This document shows positions 1 to 6,496 of a stretch of 34,043 bases of DNA, one piece after another. This DNA is from RGIG4708 sp045538875 (lineage in GTDB: Bacteria > Bacillota > Clostridia > UMGS1810), in the NCBI GenBank assembly GCA_045538875.1, contig JAZQEG010000005.1, positions 1 to 34,043 on the forward strand, written 5' to 3'. The number at the start of each line of letters is the position of its first letter. Position 1 is the stretch's first letter. A program made the position numbers and the translations under genes. Under the pieces are notes generated by a model. The model was given only the letters and a program-made list of their open reading frames with translations, searched no databases and was not told the origin of the DNA.

Positions 1-1425
1 CAAGTCTAAAAGAATATCTGCAAATTCTTCCTTAAAATGTGCATCCATTCCTTTTGTAGGTTCATCAAGGAGCAGAATTTGCGGCTCCATAAGGAGTATT
101 TTTGCAAGTGCCGCACGCTCTTGTTCACCGCCTGATAAATCGTAAGGATGGCTATCCAAAAGATTTTCAATTCTGCAAAGAACAGAGATGCTTTGTACCT
201 TTTGTTCTTTTTCAGCCTTGGTGAGTTTCTTATCAGAAAGTATTTCCATTAAATCAAGATATACCGTTTTCTTTACAAACACACTCTGCGGATTTTGCGG
301 AAGAGCACCCAAAAGTCCGTCATACAAATTTTTGATTTTGGAAATACTCTGTCCTTTAATCTTTACATCACCTCTGTATGGTGTATTTAGGCCTGATATG
401 AGCGAAAGTGCCGTTGTTTTTCCGCTGCCGTTGCCGCCCATGAGGCAAAACAATTCGCCTTTATTTACACTTAAATTAAGGCCCTTAATTACATCGGGTA
501 ATTGCTTTTCGTACCTGAACCAAGCATCTTTGATTTCAATTACTGTATCGGTATTGCTTTGTACATTGTCTTTCGGAATAACCTCGGTATTCAATATGTT
601 TTGGTTTGAATATTTTTCTAGCCACAATCTGCCATCTCTAACTGTTAAAGGGCAGGGCAGGGAGCTTTCAACACTTGCGTGTACTATTATAGGAGTGGGC
701 AGTGCCTTATGCATATCGTGATTTTTTAGTATGCTGCCCACTTTTTGCGGCACTTCATTTGCAATAATTTTGCCGTCATCCATAACTATTACTCTGTCTG
801 CCATCGGTAAAATATCTTCCAATCGATGTTCGGTGAGGATAATGGTTGTTCCAAGCTCGCGGTTTATTTTTTCAAGAGTTTTAAAAAATTCACCTGCAGC
901 AATTGGGTCAAGCTGACTTGTGGGCTCGTCAAGAATTAATACAGATGGTTGCATAACCATTACTGATGCGAGGTTTAAAAGTTGCTTTTGTCCGCCCGAA
1001 AGCTCTGTTACTTTGTTGTAAAACCAAGTCTGTATACCAAAGAATGATGCCATTTCAGAAACTCTTGTCCTGATTTCGTTTTGTTTGTATCCAAGGCTTT
1101 CAAGCCCAAATGCAAGCTCGTGCCATACCTTGTCGCATGCAATCTGATTATCGGGATTCTGCATTACAAAGCCAATGCCTGATGCTTGCTGCCTGGCATC
1201 GCAGTCATCAAGAGGTTTGCCGTTAAAGAGAATATTTCCGCTTATCTCTCCGAAAGGGGACAATGATGATTTTAATAGTCTTAAAAGCGTAGTTTTTCCG
1301 CATCCCGACCTGCCGCAAAGCAAAACAAACTCACCTTGACCTACCGTAAAGTTTATATTATCAAGTGCCTTACCCGTTCTGTTCGGATATGTAAAACTTA
1401 AATTTTCGATTTTAAAGCTTTCCAT
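1..1425 (-). CDS. ECF transporter duplicated ATPase (EcfA-A'), 3' end outside window
   Basis: Reading leftward from the ATG at 1425-1423, the frame stays open to the window edge (475 codons seen). Two ABC ATPase halves are visible. The first has Walker A GRSGCGKT (residues 38-45), signature LSGGQ (142-146) and Walker B LILDEPTSQLD. The second has Walker A GGNGSGKTT, signature LSGGEQERAA and LLLDEPTKGMD. Fused ATPase pairs of this kind energise ECF-type vitamin/metal uptake with an EcfT protein and a substrate-specific S component. The start overlaps the ecfT 3' end by 28 bp and has a GGAGGTG ribosome binding site, so the two are translationally coupled. No S component lies in the window; it could be further left. 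The cobalamin riboswitch upstream points to cobalamin, a precursor or cobalt as cargo. I am sure of the family; the substrate is inferred. Confidence 0.93.
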   Translation of the reverse strand, partial: MESFKIENLSFTYPNRTGKALDNINFTVGQGEFVLLCGRSGCGKTTLLRLLKSSLSPFGEISGNILFNGKPLDDCDARQQASGIGFVMQNPDNQIACDKVWHELAFGLESLGYKQNEIRTRVSEMASFFGIQTWFYNKVTELSGGQKQLLNLASVMVMQPSVLILDEPTSQLDPIAAGEFFKTLEKINRELGTTIILTEHRLEDILPMADRVIVMDDGKIIANEVPQKVGSILKNHDMHKALPTPIIVHASVESSLPCPLTVRDGRLWLEKYSNQNILNTEVIPKDNVQSNTDTVIEIKDAWFRYEKQLPDVIKGLNLSVNKGELFCLMGGNGSGKTTALSLISGLNTPYRGDVKIKGQSISKIKNLYDGLLGALPQNPQSVFVKKTVYLDLMEILSDKKLTKAEKEQKVQSISVLCRIENLLDSHPYDLSGGEQERAALAKILLMEPQILLLDEPTKGMDAHFKEEFADILLDL

Positions 1426-2285
1426 TTTTTCACCTCCCACAGTTCAATTATTATAGGGCACATACAAAGCAGTAAATATGCCACAAATATGCTTATACCA
1501 AATACAGAAACTTGTGCTGTTTTCATAGATGGGAAGAATCTGAAATACACTGCGCCCGTTAAATTTCCAACAAATGTGTATATACCTAAAAGCAAAATAC
1601 AAACAAGTGCTTTTTTATCACGCTTATCAAATGTAAATACCCCAAATGCAGTCCGCCCAGGTAGGCCATAGCCACGCGATTTCATACTGTCTGCGGTTTC
1701 TATGGCATTTTCCAGTGACCAGGTTGTCATAATTGACAATATATTAAGTCCATTTTTTGCACGCTGTAACATACTTCCGTTGCTCAAATTCCGCCCCATA
1801 CACTTTTGGGCATTTGCCACAACTTTAAGTTGCGATGCAAATTTTGGTACAAAGCGGAGTGTCATAGATATTATAAGCGACACCCCTGGAATGATTTTGC
1901 CAAACAAATAAATAAATTTATCGCTCGTCATAACCTCGTTGTAGCAAAAAAAATGCAAAACGACACTTATAATCATTGTAGCTGCACAAAGTCCGTAAAT
2001 AATTGATTCAAGTGTAAGCGGATTTCCGCCTGGCAAATAATTTATAATGGTAGCACCCTGGTGGTTAAAGGCAGGGTTTATAAGTGCCGTCATCAGCAGC
2101 ATTGGCAGCATATATATTAAGTTTGTTTTGATTGCTTTTTTGCCTTTTAGCATTACAGAATATATAAATCCGCTTGCAAGTGATATACCAAGGCACGCAG
2201 GATGCATAAAAAAGCATGAAAACCCAATTACAAATACAAAGTATGTTAAATTTACAATAGGATGATATGTTTTAAATTCGCTCAT
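1398..2285 (-). CDS. ecfT: ECF transporter transmembrane component EcfT (CbiQ-like)
   Basis: About 295 residues with several hydrophobic membrane spans and the T-component signature ADSMKSRGYG (Ala-Arg-Gly motif that docks the ATPases) near residue 205. EcfT couples ATP hydrolysis in the EcfA pair to movement of the S component in the cytoplasmic membrane. I chose the ATG at 2285 because an AAGGA lies 13 nt upstream; an in-frame TTG at 2297 sits almost on top of that site. It is the first gene after the cobalamin riboswitch and its terminator, and overlaps the ATPase gene. Family assignment is firm; specificity comes only from the riboswitch. Confidence 0.92.
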   Translation of the reverse strand: MSEFKTYHPIVNLTYFVFVIGFSCFFMHPACLGISLASGFIYSVMLKGKKAIKTNLIYMLPMLLMTALINPAFNHQGATIINYLPGGNPLTLESIIYGLCAATMIISVVLHFFCYNEVMTSDKFIYLFGKIIPGVSLIISMTLRFVPKFASQLKVVANAQKCMGRNLSNGSMLQRAKNGLNILSIMTTWSLENAIETADSMKSRGYGLPGRTAFGVFTFDKRDKKALVCILLLGIYTFVGNLTGAVYFRFFPSMKTAQVSVFGISIFVAYLLLCMCPIIIELWEVKKWKALKSKI

Positions 2286-2313
2286 ATTAAAATTCAAATC
2301 CTTACAAAAAATA

Positions 2314-2352
2314 AAATTAAAAAAACTGCGGTAATTTTAAAAATTACCACAG
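2314..2352 (-). terminator. Intrinsic terminator of the riboswitch expression platform
   Basis: On the minus strand a hairpin with arms GGTAATTTT/AAAATTACC, flanked by CTG/CAG pairing, is followed by a run of seven T and further T-rich sequence, about 30 nt before the ecfT start. Its position between aptamer and first gene is that of a regulated transcription terminator. A further hairpin (TAAAGCAA/TTGCTTTA) lies between it and the aptamer and may take part in the switch. Confidence 0.8.
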
Positions 2353-2469
2353 CTGAGTTTTTCTGTGATTAATCACAATTTGTTTGCTAAAGCAATAAGC
2401 CCTTGCTTTATAGCCACAAGCGCAAACAAAAATGCTACCCCTATGCTTTTAGAGCACTTACGGAATAAC

Positions 2470-2686
2470 ATCAAAGCAGGTCTTGTGACTCGCACCATAT
2501 ATACTAAAAAGTACGCATTTTTGTATCCTGCCTTCGCAGTTTCCCACTGACTAGCTTTCGCTAACGGATACAAAAACATTTGATGCACACACCGACAGTT
2601 ATCGTTGAGGATTCGCACCTCATTCCCTTTGCACCGATTATGCCTTGCTTGCGAGCCTTTGCAGCATAACCGACACTCTGTGTGAA
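2470..2686 (-). promoter_or_regulatory. Cobalamin riboswitch aptamer
   Basis: Read on the minus strand, the leader holds the cobalamin-aptamer core in order: AAAGGGAA, then GGTGCGAATCC, then a CAGTGGGAAACTG-type stretch with GCGAAGGCAGG, and at the 3' end GAGTCACAAGACCTGC, which corresponds to the conserved B12-box ending. It begins about 15 nt after the predicted transcription start, and a terminator hairpin lies between it and ecfT. Cobalamin riboswitches shut off uptake or biosynthesis genes when the coenzyme is abundant. A short reading frame crossing this RNA (2618-2373, minus) is a by-product. Confidence 0.9.
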
Positions 2687-2707
2687 TGTATTAAATTTTA
2701 CCAAACC

Positions 2708-2736
2708 ATTATACCATACATTAGTAAAAAAATCAA
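2708..2736 (-). promoter_or_regulatory. Sigma-A promoter for the riboswitch/ECF operon
   Basis: Minus strand: -35 TTGATT (2736-2731), 17-nt spacer, -10 TATAAT (2713-2708) preceded by TGG (extended -10). Transcription would start near 2701, just upstream of the aptamer. Confidence 0.85.
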
Positions 2737-2739
2737 CGC

Positions 2740-3088
2740 ATCAAATACTTGATGTAAATTGTGTTGCAGTAGGCAAAATTTGTACCTGGCAGGCCTTAAA
2801 AATAACTTACTTTAATTTTTTGCCCATCATTTTGAGGCGCTTTGAAAGCTCCTTGACCAAATTTGCTTTAATGCAAAAATTTATAGGCAAATCAGGATTT
2901 TGATGTGCTGGCTTAATTGCACGGCCAACATATTACTCACTTTCGGTTAGCCGTCGGAGAGCTATCCGAACCCGCCTGAAAGTCAGTATTTTCGGTGCTT
3001 TTTGGATTGTCGTCCTTGAAAGGCACGAGCCTTCCTTCGTCCTCCGCACCAAAAACCCCTCAAAAATACAAGTCTTCAGGTCAAAGAA
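2740..3088. other. Gene-free stretch with repeat-like DNA
   Basis: I see no credible gene here. The left part has a CATCAA-ATAC-TTGATG palindrome (around 2748) that resembles the centre of the larger palindrome at 3089-3193, and a hairpin AAATTTGC/GCAAA.ATTT near 2860-2882. The stretch 2935-3060 is richer in G+C than its surroundings and has local hairpins (AAGGC-ACGA-GCCTT; GGTGC/GCACC). Read on the minus strand it has short open frames in two phases, including a tail rich in Ser, Asp and Thr that ends at a stop near 2937. It could be a dispersed intergenic repeat or the tail of a decayed gene; nothing in the window decides between them. Confidence 0.4.
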
Positions 3089-3193
3089 TTTAAATATAAT
3101 AAAAATTGTTGTAAACAAGGCAAAAGCACAGCGAATACTTGATGTATTTGCGAGCATTTTAACGCAGTTTACAGGAATTTTTATATATTTAAA
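3089..3193. repeat. 105-nt imperfect palindrome (long hairpin element)
   Basis: The two halves mirror each other around about 3141. Outer arms are TTTAAATATAATAAAAATT and its counterpart at 3175-3193; the next shell is TGTAAAC/GTTTACA; the inner arms are GCGAATAC/GTATTTGCG around TTGAT. Such long palindromes between genes are typical of dispersed hairpin repeats or MITE-like elements. It lies just after the 3' end of the minus-strand zinc-ribbon gene, so it could also stabilise or terminate that transcript. No second full copy is in the window. Confidence 0.6.
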
Positions 3194-3231
3194 TCGGAGT
3201 TCGGATAATACTTCAATGGCTAAGTGTTGCT

Positions 3232-3693
3232 TTATAGCGAATTTATAAAGGGTATTGCCACAAGCACTACGCCAAACACAAGTCCTATATATGCACCTAT
3301 TCTGCTTGTTATGTAATACCAATCGGATGGCCTTGCATCATCAATGTTTGCAATTGCGCTTATATGCTCAATTTTAAAAAGAGTATCTGTGTGAAATATG
3401 GAAAAATAGTATAAAGCGCATAGCACAAGAGCAACAACATAAAATACTGCAATATCTGCACCATAGTCGGAGTTTATCAGTGTAAAAATAAGCATTACCG
3501 TGCATATTACAAGGTACACAGGTATCAGTGCAAGATGAAATATTTTTGTTCTTTTTTCCTTTTGTTCCTGTTTTTCAAAAAAGGCATCTAAATCTTTGCT
3601 TCCCTCATCTGAAGTGCCGAGTGGCGAGTAGCACTTTTCGCATATGCTGTTGCTGTCGGGGTTTTCAAAAAAACATTTTTTGCATCTTTTCAT
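3232..3693 (-). CDS. Zinc-ribbon membrane protein of unknown function
   Basis: 153 residues. An N-terminal zinc ribbon (Cys4, Cys7, Cys18, Cys21) is followed by an acidic/charged linker and then membrane spans near residues 50-72, 78-97 and 130-152. Small Firmicutes proteins with a cytoplasmic zinc ribbon joined to a few membrane helices are common and mostly uncharacterised. The start has a clear AGGAG site and its own promoter (3754-3726). It is divergent from the barstar operon. I cannot assign a function. Confidence 0.8.
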   Translation of the reverse strand: MKRCKKCFFENPDSNSICEKCYSPLGTSDEGSKDLDAFFEKQEQKEKRTKIFHLALIPVYLVICTVMLIFTLINSDYGADIAVFYVVALVLCALYYFSIFHTDTLFKIEHISAIANIDDARPSDWYYITSRIGAYIGLVFGVVLVAIPFINSL

Positions 3694-3725
3694 TGAAATC
3701 AGCTCCTTTTATTGTTGTTAAAATC

Positions 3726-3754
3726 AGTATATATTACAATCGACAAAATATCAA
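3726..3754 (-). promoter_or_regulatory. Promoter of the zinc-ribbon membrane protein gene
   Basis: Minus strand: -35 TTGATA (3754-3749), 17-nt spacer, -10 TATACT (3731-3726). It is about 30 nt upstream of the ATG. Confidence 0.75.
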
Positions 3755-3796
3755 TAGCTGTAATTTTATTGAAATATTAAAGTAACGCTATAAGTA

Positions 3797-3825
3797 TCGA
3801 CAATGTAACAAAATTATGGTAAGAT
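3797..3825 (+). promoter_or_regulatory. Promoter of the barnase-remnant/barstar operon
   Basis: TCGACA (3797-3802), 17-nt spacer, TAAGAT (3820-3825) with an extended TGG in front. The AAAGGA at 3835-3840 then serves the small frame starting at 3849. Confidence 0.65.
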
Positions 3826-3848
3826 AAATTTTACAAAGGAATAATTCA

Positions 3849-3944
3849 ATGTCAAAATCTGTACAAACGCCGTCTGCGGATGATAGCCATGGATTAATAT
3901 TTGTTACATATGATCATTATAAAACATTTGCTGAAATAAGATAA
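3849..3944 (+). pseudogene. C-terminal remnant of a barnase-type ribonuclease (31 codons)
   Basis: A 31-codon frame with ATG and an AAAGGA site 8 nt upstream encodes a peptide ending GLIFVTYDHYKTFAEIR. This closely matches the C-terminus of barnase-family RNases (barnase ends LIYKTTDHYQTFTKIR) and keeps the residue equivalent to catalytic His102. Everything before it is missing, including the catalytic Glu and the substrate-binding Arg residues, so it cannot be an active RNase. The next gene, 13 nt later, is a barstar. I read this as a toxin gene reduced by internal deletion to its tail, still transcribed and possibly translated. The barnase match is from memory of the family sequence. Confidence 0.75.
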
Positions 3945-3957
3945 AGGAGTTGATTGT

Positions 3958-4236
3958 ATGGAAAAAATAACACTTGATTTTAGTAATTGCAAATACATAT
4001 CAGAATTATATGGTGAAATCAAAGCAAAATTTGATTTGCCGAAAGAATACGGAGAAAACCTCGATGCACTTTGGGATAGTCTTGATTGCTATACTTCGGA
4101 ACCGTTAAAAGTATGTGTTTACGGAATTGGAAAAATGTCGGACGATATGAAAGACTATATGAAAGGCATTGTGTCTGTGTTTGACGATGTTCACAAACAA
4201 AGTCCAAATATAATTTTTGTATATAGCAAAGATTAA
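3958..4236 (+). CDS. Barstar-family ribonuclease inhibitor
   Basis: 92 residues, the usual barstar length (about 90). The motif YGENLDALWDSL (residues 31-42) is the barstar core helix/loop, including the Asp and Trp positions used to plug the barnase active site. Barstar proteins bind and neutralise cognate secreted or contact-delivered RNases in the cytoplasm. Start ATG has a strong AAAGGAG site 8 nt upstream. It follows a barnase C-terminal remnant in the same transcription unit, so it now acts as an orphan immunity protein, perhaps against RNases delivered by relatives. Confidence 0.9.
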   Translation: MEKITLDFSNCKYISELYGEIKAKFDLPKEYGENLDALWDSLDCYTSEPLKVCVYGIGKMSDDMKDYMKGIVSVFDDVHKQSPNIIFVYSKD

Positions 4237-4262
4237 TAATTTACATTTTTTTCAAAAAACAC

Positions 4263-4291
4263 TTGCAATTACTCAATTTATGTGGTATACT
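4263..4291 (+). promoter_or_regulatory. Promoter of the rimP-nusA-infB operon
   Basis: TTGCAA (4263-4268), 17-nt spacer, TATACT (4286-4291) preceded by TGG (extended -10). It lies just upstream of a leader hairpin and rimP, and no better promoter is seen before the first gene. Confidence 0.8.
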
Positions 4292-4315
4292 ATGCAATGT
4301 TAGAATAAGTTTTTA

Positions 4316-4347
4316 CGAAAGAGTGGGTTGCAAAACCCACTCTTTCG
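4316..4347 (+). promoter_or_regulatory. Leader hairpin with GNRA tetraloop before rimP
   Basis: A perfect 14-bp stem (CGAAAGAGTGGGTT with its complement) closed by the tetraloop GCAA lies between the promoter and the rimP ribosome binding site. It has no T tract, so it is not a simple terminator. It could stabilise the 5' end, be a binding site for an operon product such as NusA or a ribosomal factor, or be an RNase site. Confidence 0.7.
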
Positions 4348-4367
4348 ATGTTATCGGGGAGGTAATT

Positions 4368-4847
4368 ATGGCAAAACAAAAGCTTACAGACAAAATCTAC
4401 GAGATGGCTTTGCCTATTGCTAATGAGCATGGGCTTGACATTTACGAGGTGGAGTACAAAAAAGAGGGCTCTGATTATGTGCTCAGAGTAATTCTTGACA
4501 CAAAGCAGGACGGCGAAAACGAATATGTTTCAATTAATGACTGCGAAGAAATAAGCAGAGCGTTAAGCGATTTGCTCGATGGCGACGACCCAATTAAAGA
4601 GCCGTATATGCTTGAAGTTACAAGCCCCGGACTTGACAGACCACTCAAAAAGCAAGAGGATTTTGTCCGCTTTAAGGGCAGTCAGGTGGACATTGGTCTT
4701 TACAAAGCAGTAAACGGTAGCAAGGTTGTAACAGGCGAGCTTGTAGGCAAGGCAGACGGCGTTATTACAATCAAGCTCCAAAACGGCAGCCAATATGCTG
4801 CAAAAGAGGATGAGGTATCATCTGTAAAATTAACGGTAATATTTTAA
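4368..4847 (+). CDS. rimP: Ribosome maturation factor RimP
   Basis: 159 residues. RimP helps assemble the 30S subunit. The N-terminal half holds the family pattern around LDIYEVEYKKEG and the conserved VTSPGLDRPLK block (about residues 83-93), followed by the SH3-like C-terminal domain. Start: ATG at 4368 with GGGGAGG 7 nt upstream; the frame extends upstream through the leader hairpin but that part is not coding. First gene of the conserved rimP-nusA-infB operon. Confidence 0.96.
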   Translation: MAKQKLTDKIYEMALPIANEHGLDIYEVEYKKEGSDYVLRVILDTKQDGENEYVSINDCEEISRALSDLLDGDDPIKEPYMLEVTSPGLDRPLKKQEDFVRFKGSQVDIGLYKAVNGSKVVTGELVGKADGVITIKLQNGSQYAAKEDEVSSVKLTVIF

Positions 4848-4882
4848 TTTAGTCACACTATACGAAAGGAATGATTAAAAAA

Positions 4883-5911
4883 ATGGCTAATGAATTTATA
4901 ACAGCGATTTGTGAAATCGAAAAAGAAAAAAACATCAACAGAGATATTTTGTTTGATGCAATTGACGCAGCACTTGTATCGGCATACAAAAGAAATTATA
5001 ACACAAGCAACAACAATGTGCTTGTAAACATCGACCGCAAAACAGGTGAGGTAAGAGTATTTATTCAAAAAGAGGTTGTTGAAACCGTTGAGGATGCTCT
5101 TGCACAAATAAGCCTTGACGAAGCTAAAAAAATCAGCGGCACATATGAGCTTGGCGACACAGTAAATATTGAAGATACCCCTATGGCATTTGGCCGAATT
5201 GCAGCTCAAACAGCAAAGCAGGTTGTAACACAGCGAATTAAGGAAGCTGAGCGTACACTCATTTATGACGAATTTTCTGCAAAAGAGCACAAAATTGTGT
5301 CAGGTACAATTCAGCGAATTGAAAAGAAAAATGTATACCTCGACATCGGCAGAACAGAGGCATATCTTTCACATAACGAGCAGGTACCCGGTGAAAGCTA
5401 CGAGTTCCACAAACGCATGAAGGTTTATGTAACCGAAGTACGCAAAACCACAAAGGGTACAATAGTAAATGTATCGCGTACACGCCCTGCATTTGTAGGC
5501 TGCCTCTTTGAGGAGGAAATCCCCGAAATTAAAGACGGCATTGTAGAAATCAAGGGCATTTCGAGAGAAGCAGGCTCAAGAACAAAAATTGCAGTTATGT
5601 CCAAAGACGAAACAATAGACCCAATAGGTGCTTGTATTGGTACAAGGGGCACAAGGGTACAGGTTATTGTTGATGAGCTTGGCGGCGAAAAAAACGACAT
5701 TGTAAAATACAGTGACGACCCTAAAGAATTTATTAAAGCGAGCCTTAACCCTGCAGAGGTTGTAAGCCTTGATGTAGATGTTGAAAATAAGGAAGCACAT
5801 GTTGTAGTGCCTTTCCATCAGCTTTCGCTTGCAATAGGTAAAGAGGGTCAAAATGCCCGCCTTGCAGCAAGACTTACAGGCTACAAAATTGATATAAAGA
5901 GTGACCAGTAA
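4883..5911 (+). CDS. nusA: Transcription termination/antitermination factor NusA
   Basis: 342 residues from the ATG at 4883 (MANEF start). GAAAGGA lies 12 nt upstream; the alternative ATG at 4871 touches that site. Order: N-terminal RNA polymerase-binding domain, S1 domain (around VSGTIQRIEKKNVYLDIG), then two KH domains; the KH motifs DPIGACIGTRGTRV and LAIGKEGQNARLAARLTG are plain. No C-terminal acidic repeats, as is normal for Firmicutes. NusA binds RNA polymerase and nascent RNA to control pausing and termination. It precedes rnpM by 2 nt. Confidence 0.97.
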   Translation: MANEFITAICEIEKEKNINRDILFDAIDAALVSAYKRNYNTSNNNVLVNIDRKTGEVRVFIQKEVVETVEDALAQISLDEAKKISGTYELGDTVNIEDTPMAFGRIAAQTAKQVVTQRIKEAERTLIYDEFSAKEHKIVSGTIQRIEKKNVYLDIGRTEAYLSHNEQVPGESYEFHKRMKVYVTEVRKTTKGTIVNVSRTRPAFVGCLFEEEIPEIKDGIVEIKGISREAGSRTKIAVMSKDETIDPIGACIGTRGTRVQVIVDELGGEKNDIVKYSDDPKEFIKASLNPAEVVSLDVDVENKEAHVVVPFHQLSLAIGKEGQNARLAARLTGYKIDIKSDQ

Positions 5912-5913
5912 TA

Positions 5914-6171
5914 ATGACTCCCATAAGAATGTGCAGCGGTTGTATGCAGCGCAAACCCAAAAATGAGCTGCTTCGTATTGTGCGCCTTCCCTCAGGCCAA
6001 ATTGTGATTGATGAAAGTCAAAAAAAAGACGGCAGGGGAGTGTACATTTGCAAAAAACAAAAATGCCTTGAAATTGCAAACCGCAAAAAAAGCATAAAAC
6101 GAAACTTAAAGGCAGATACAGACCAAAGTTTTATACAGTATGTAAAAGAGTATATAACTGCATTGGAGTGA
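5914..6171 (+). CDS. rnpM: YlxR/RnpM family RNA-binding protein
   Basis: 85 residues, family DUF448. Conserved features seen are RMCSGCMQRKPKNELLRIVR at the N-terminus and DGRGVYIC in the middle. In Bacillus subtilis this protein (YlxR, renamed RnpM) binds RNase P RNA and modulates its activity. It sits in its standard place between nusA and ylxQ, and its stop codon overlaps the next start. Confidence 0.93.
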   Translation: MTPIRMCSGCMQRKPKNELLRIVRLPSGQIVIDESQKKDGRGVYICKKQKCLEIANRKKSIKRNLKADTDQSFIQYVKEYITALE

Positions 6172-6494
6172 TTAATATAAATAAGATATACGGAATGCTC
6201 GGTTTAGCAAAGCGTGCGGGCAAGGTAATAAGCGGCGAATCAGGCTGTAAGGATTCTATAAGGTTTGGTTCAAGCTATTTGGTAATAATAGCACAGGATA
6301 CAGGTGCCAACACCCAAAAAAACATTATCGACAGCTGCATATACTACAATGTTCCATATTATCAGATTGGAACAATGCAGGGTAACGGCAATGCCGTGGG
6401 CAACAGCTTTAACGCTGTACTATCTGTCACAGACGAAGGCTTTGCAAAACAAATTGAAAAGCATATTTTAGCAAAAATTAATGGAGGTGAATGA
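6168..6494 (+). CDS. L7Ae-family K-turn RNA-binding protein YlxQ
   Basis: 108 residues. The GLAKRAGKVISGE stretch near the N-terminus and the central LVIIAQDTGANTQKN are typical of the L7Ae/L30e fold that binds kink-turn RNA. The B. subtilis YlxQ gene occupies the same place. The GTG start overlaps the rnpM stop (GTGA), with TTGGAG immediately upstream, giving translational coupling; the first ATG is 9 codons in and would cut the fold. Its RNA target in this organism is unknown. Confidence 0.9.
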   Translation: MININKIYGMLGLAKRAGKVISGESGCKDSIRFGSSYLVIIAQDTGANTQKNIIDSCIYYNVPYYQIGTMQGNGNAVGNSFNAVLSVTDEGFAKQIEKHILAKINGGE

Positions 6495-6496
6495 TT

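Noticed and set aside
2933..3322. 129-codon minus-strand frame between the ECF leader and the zinc-ribbon gene
   Set aside because: It overlaps the 3' part of the zinc-ribbon gene, runs through the long palindrome and has no start signal.
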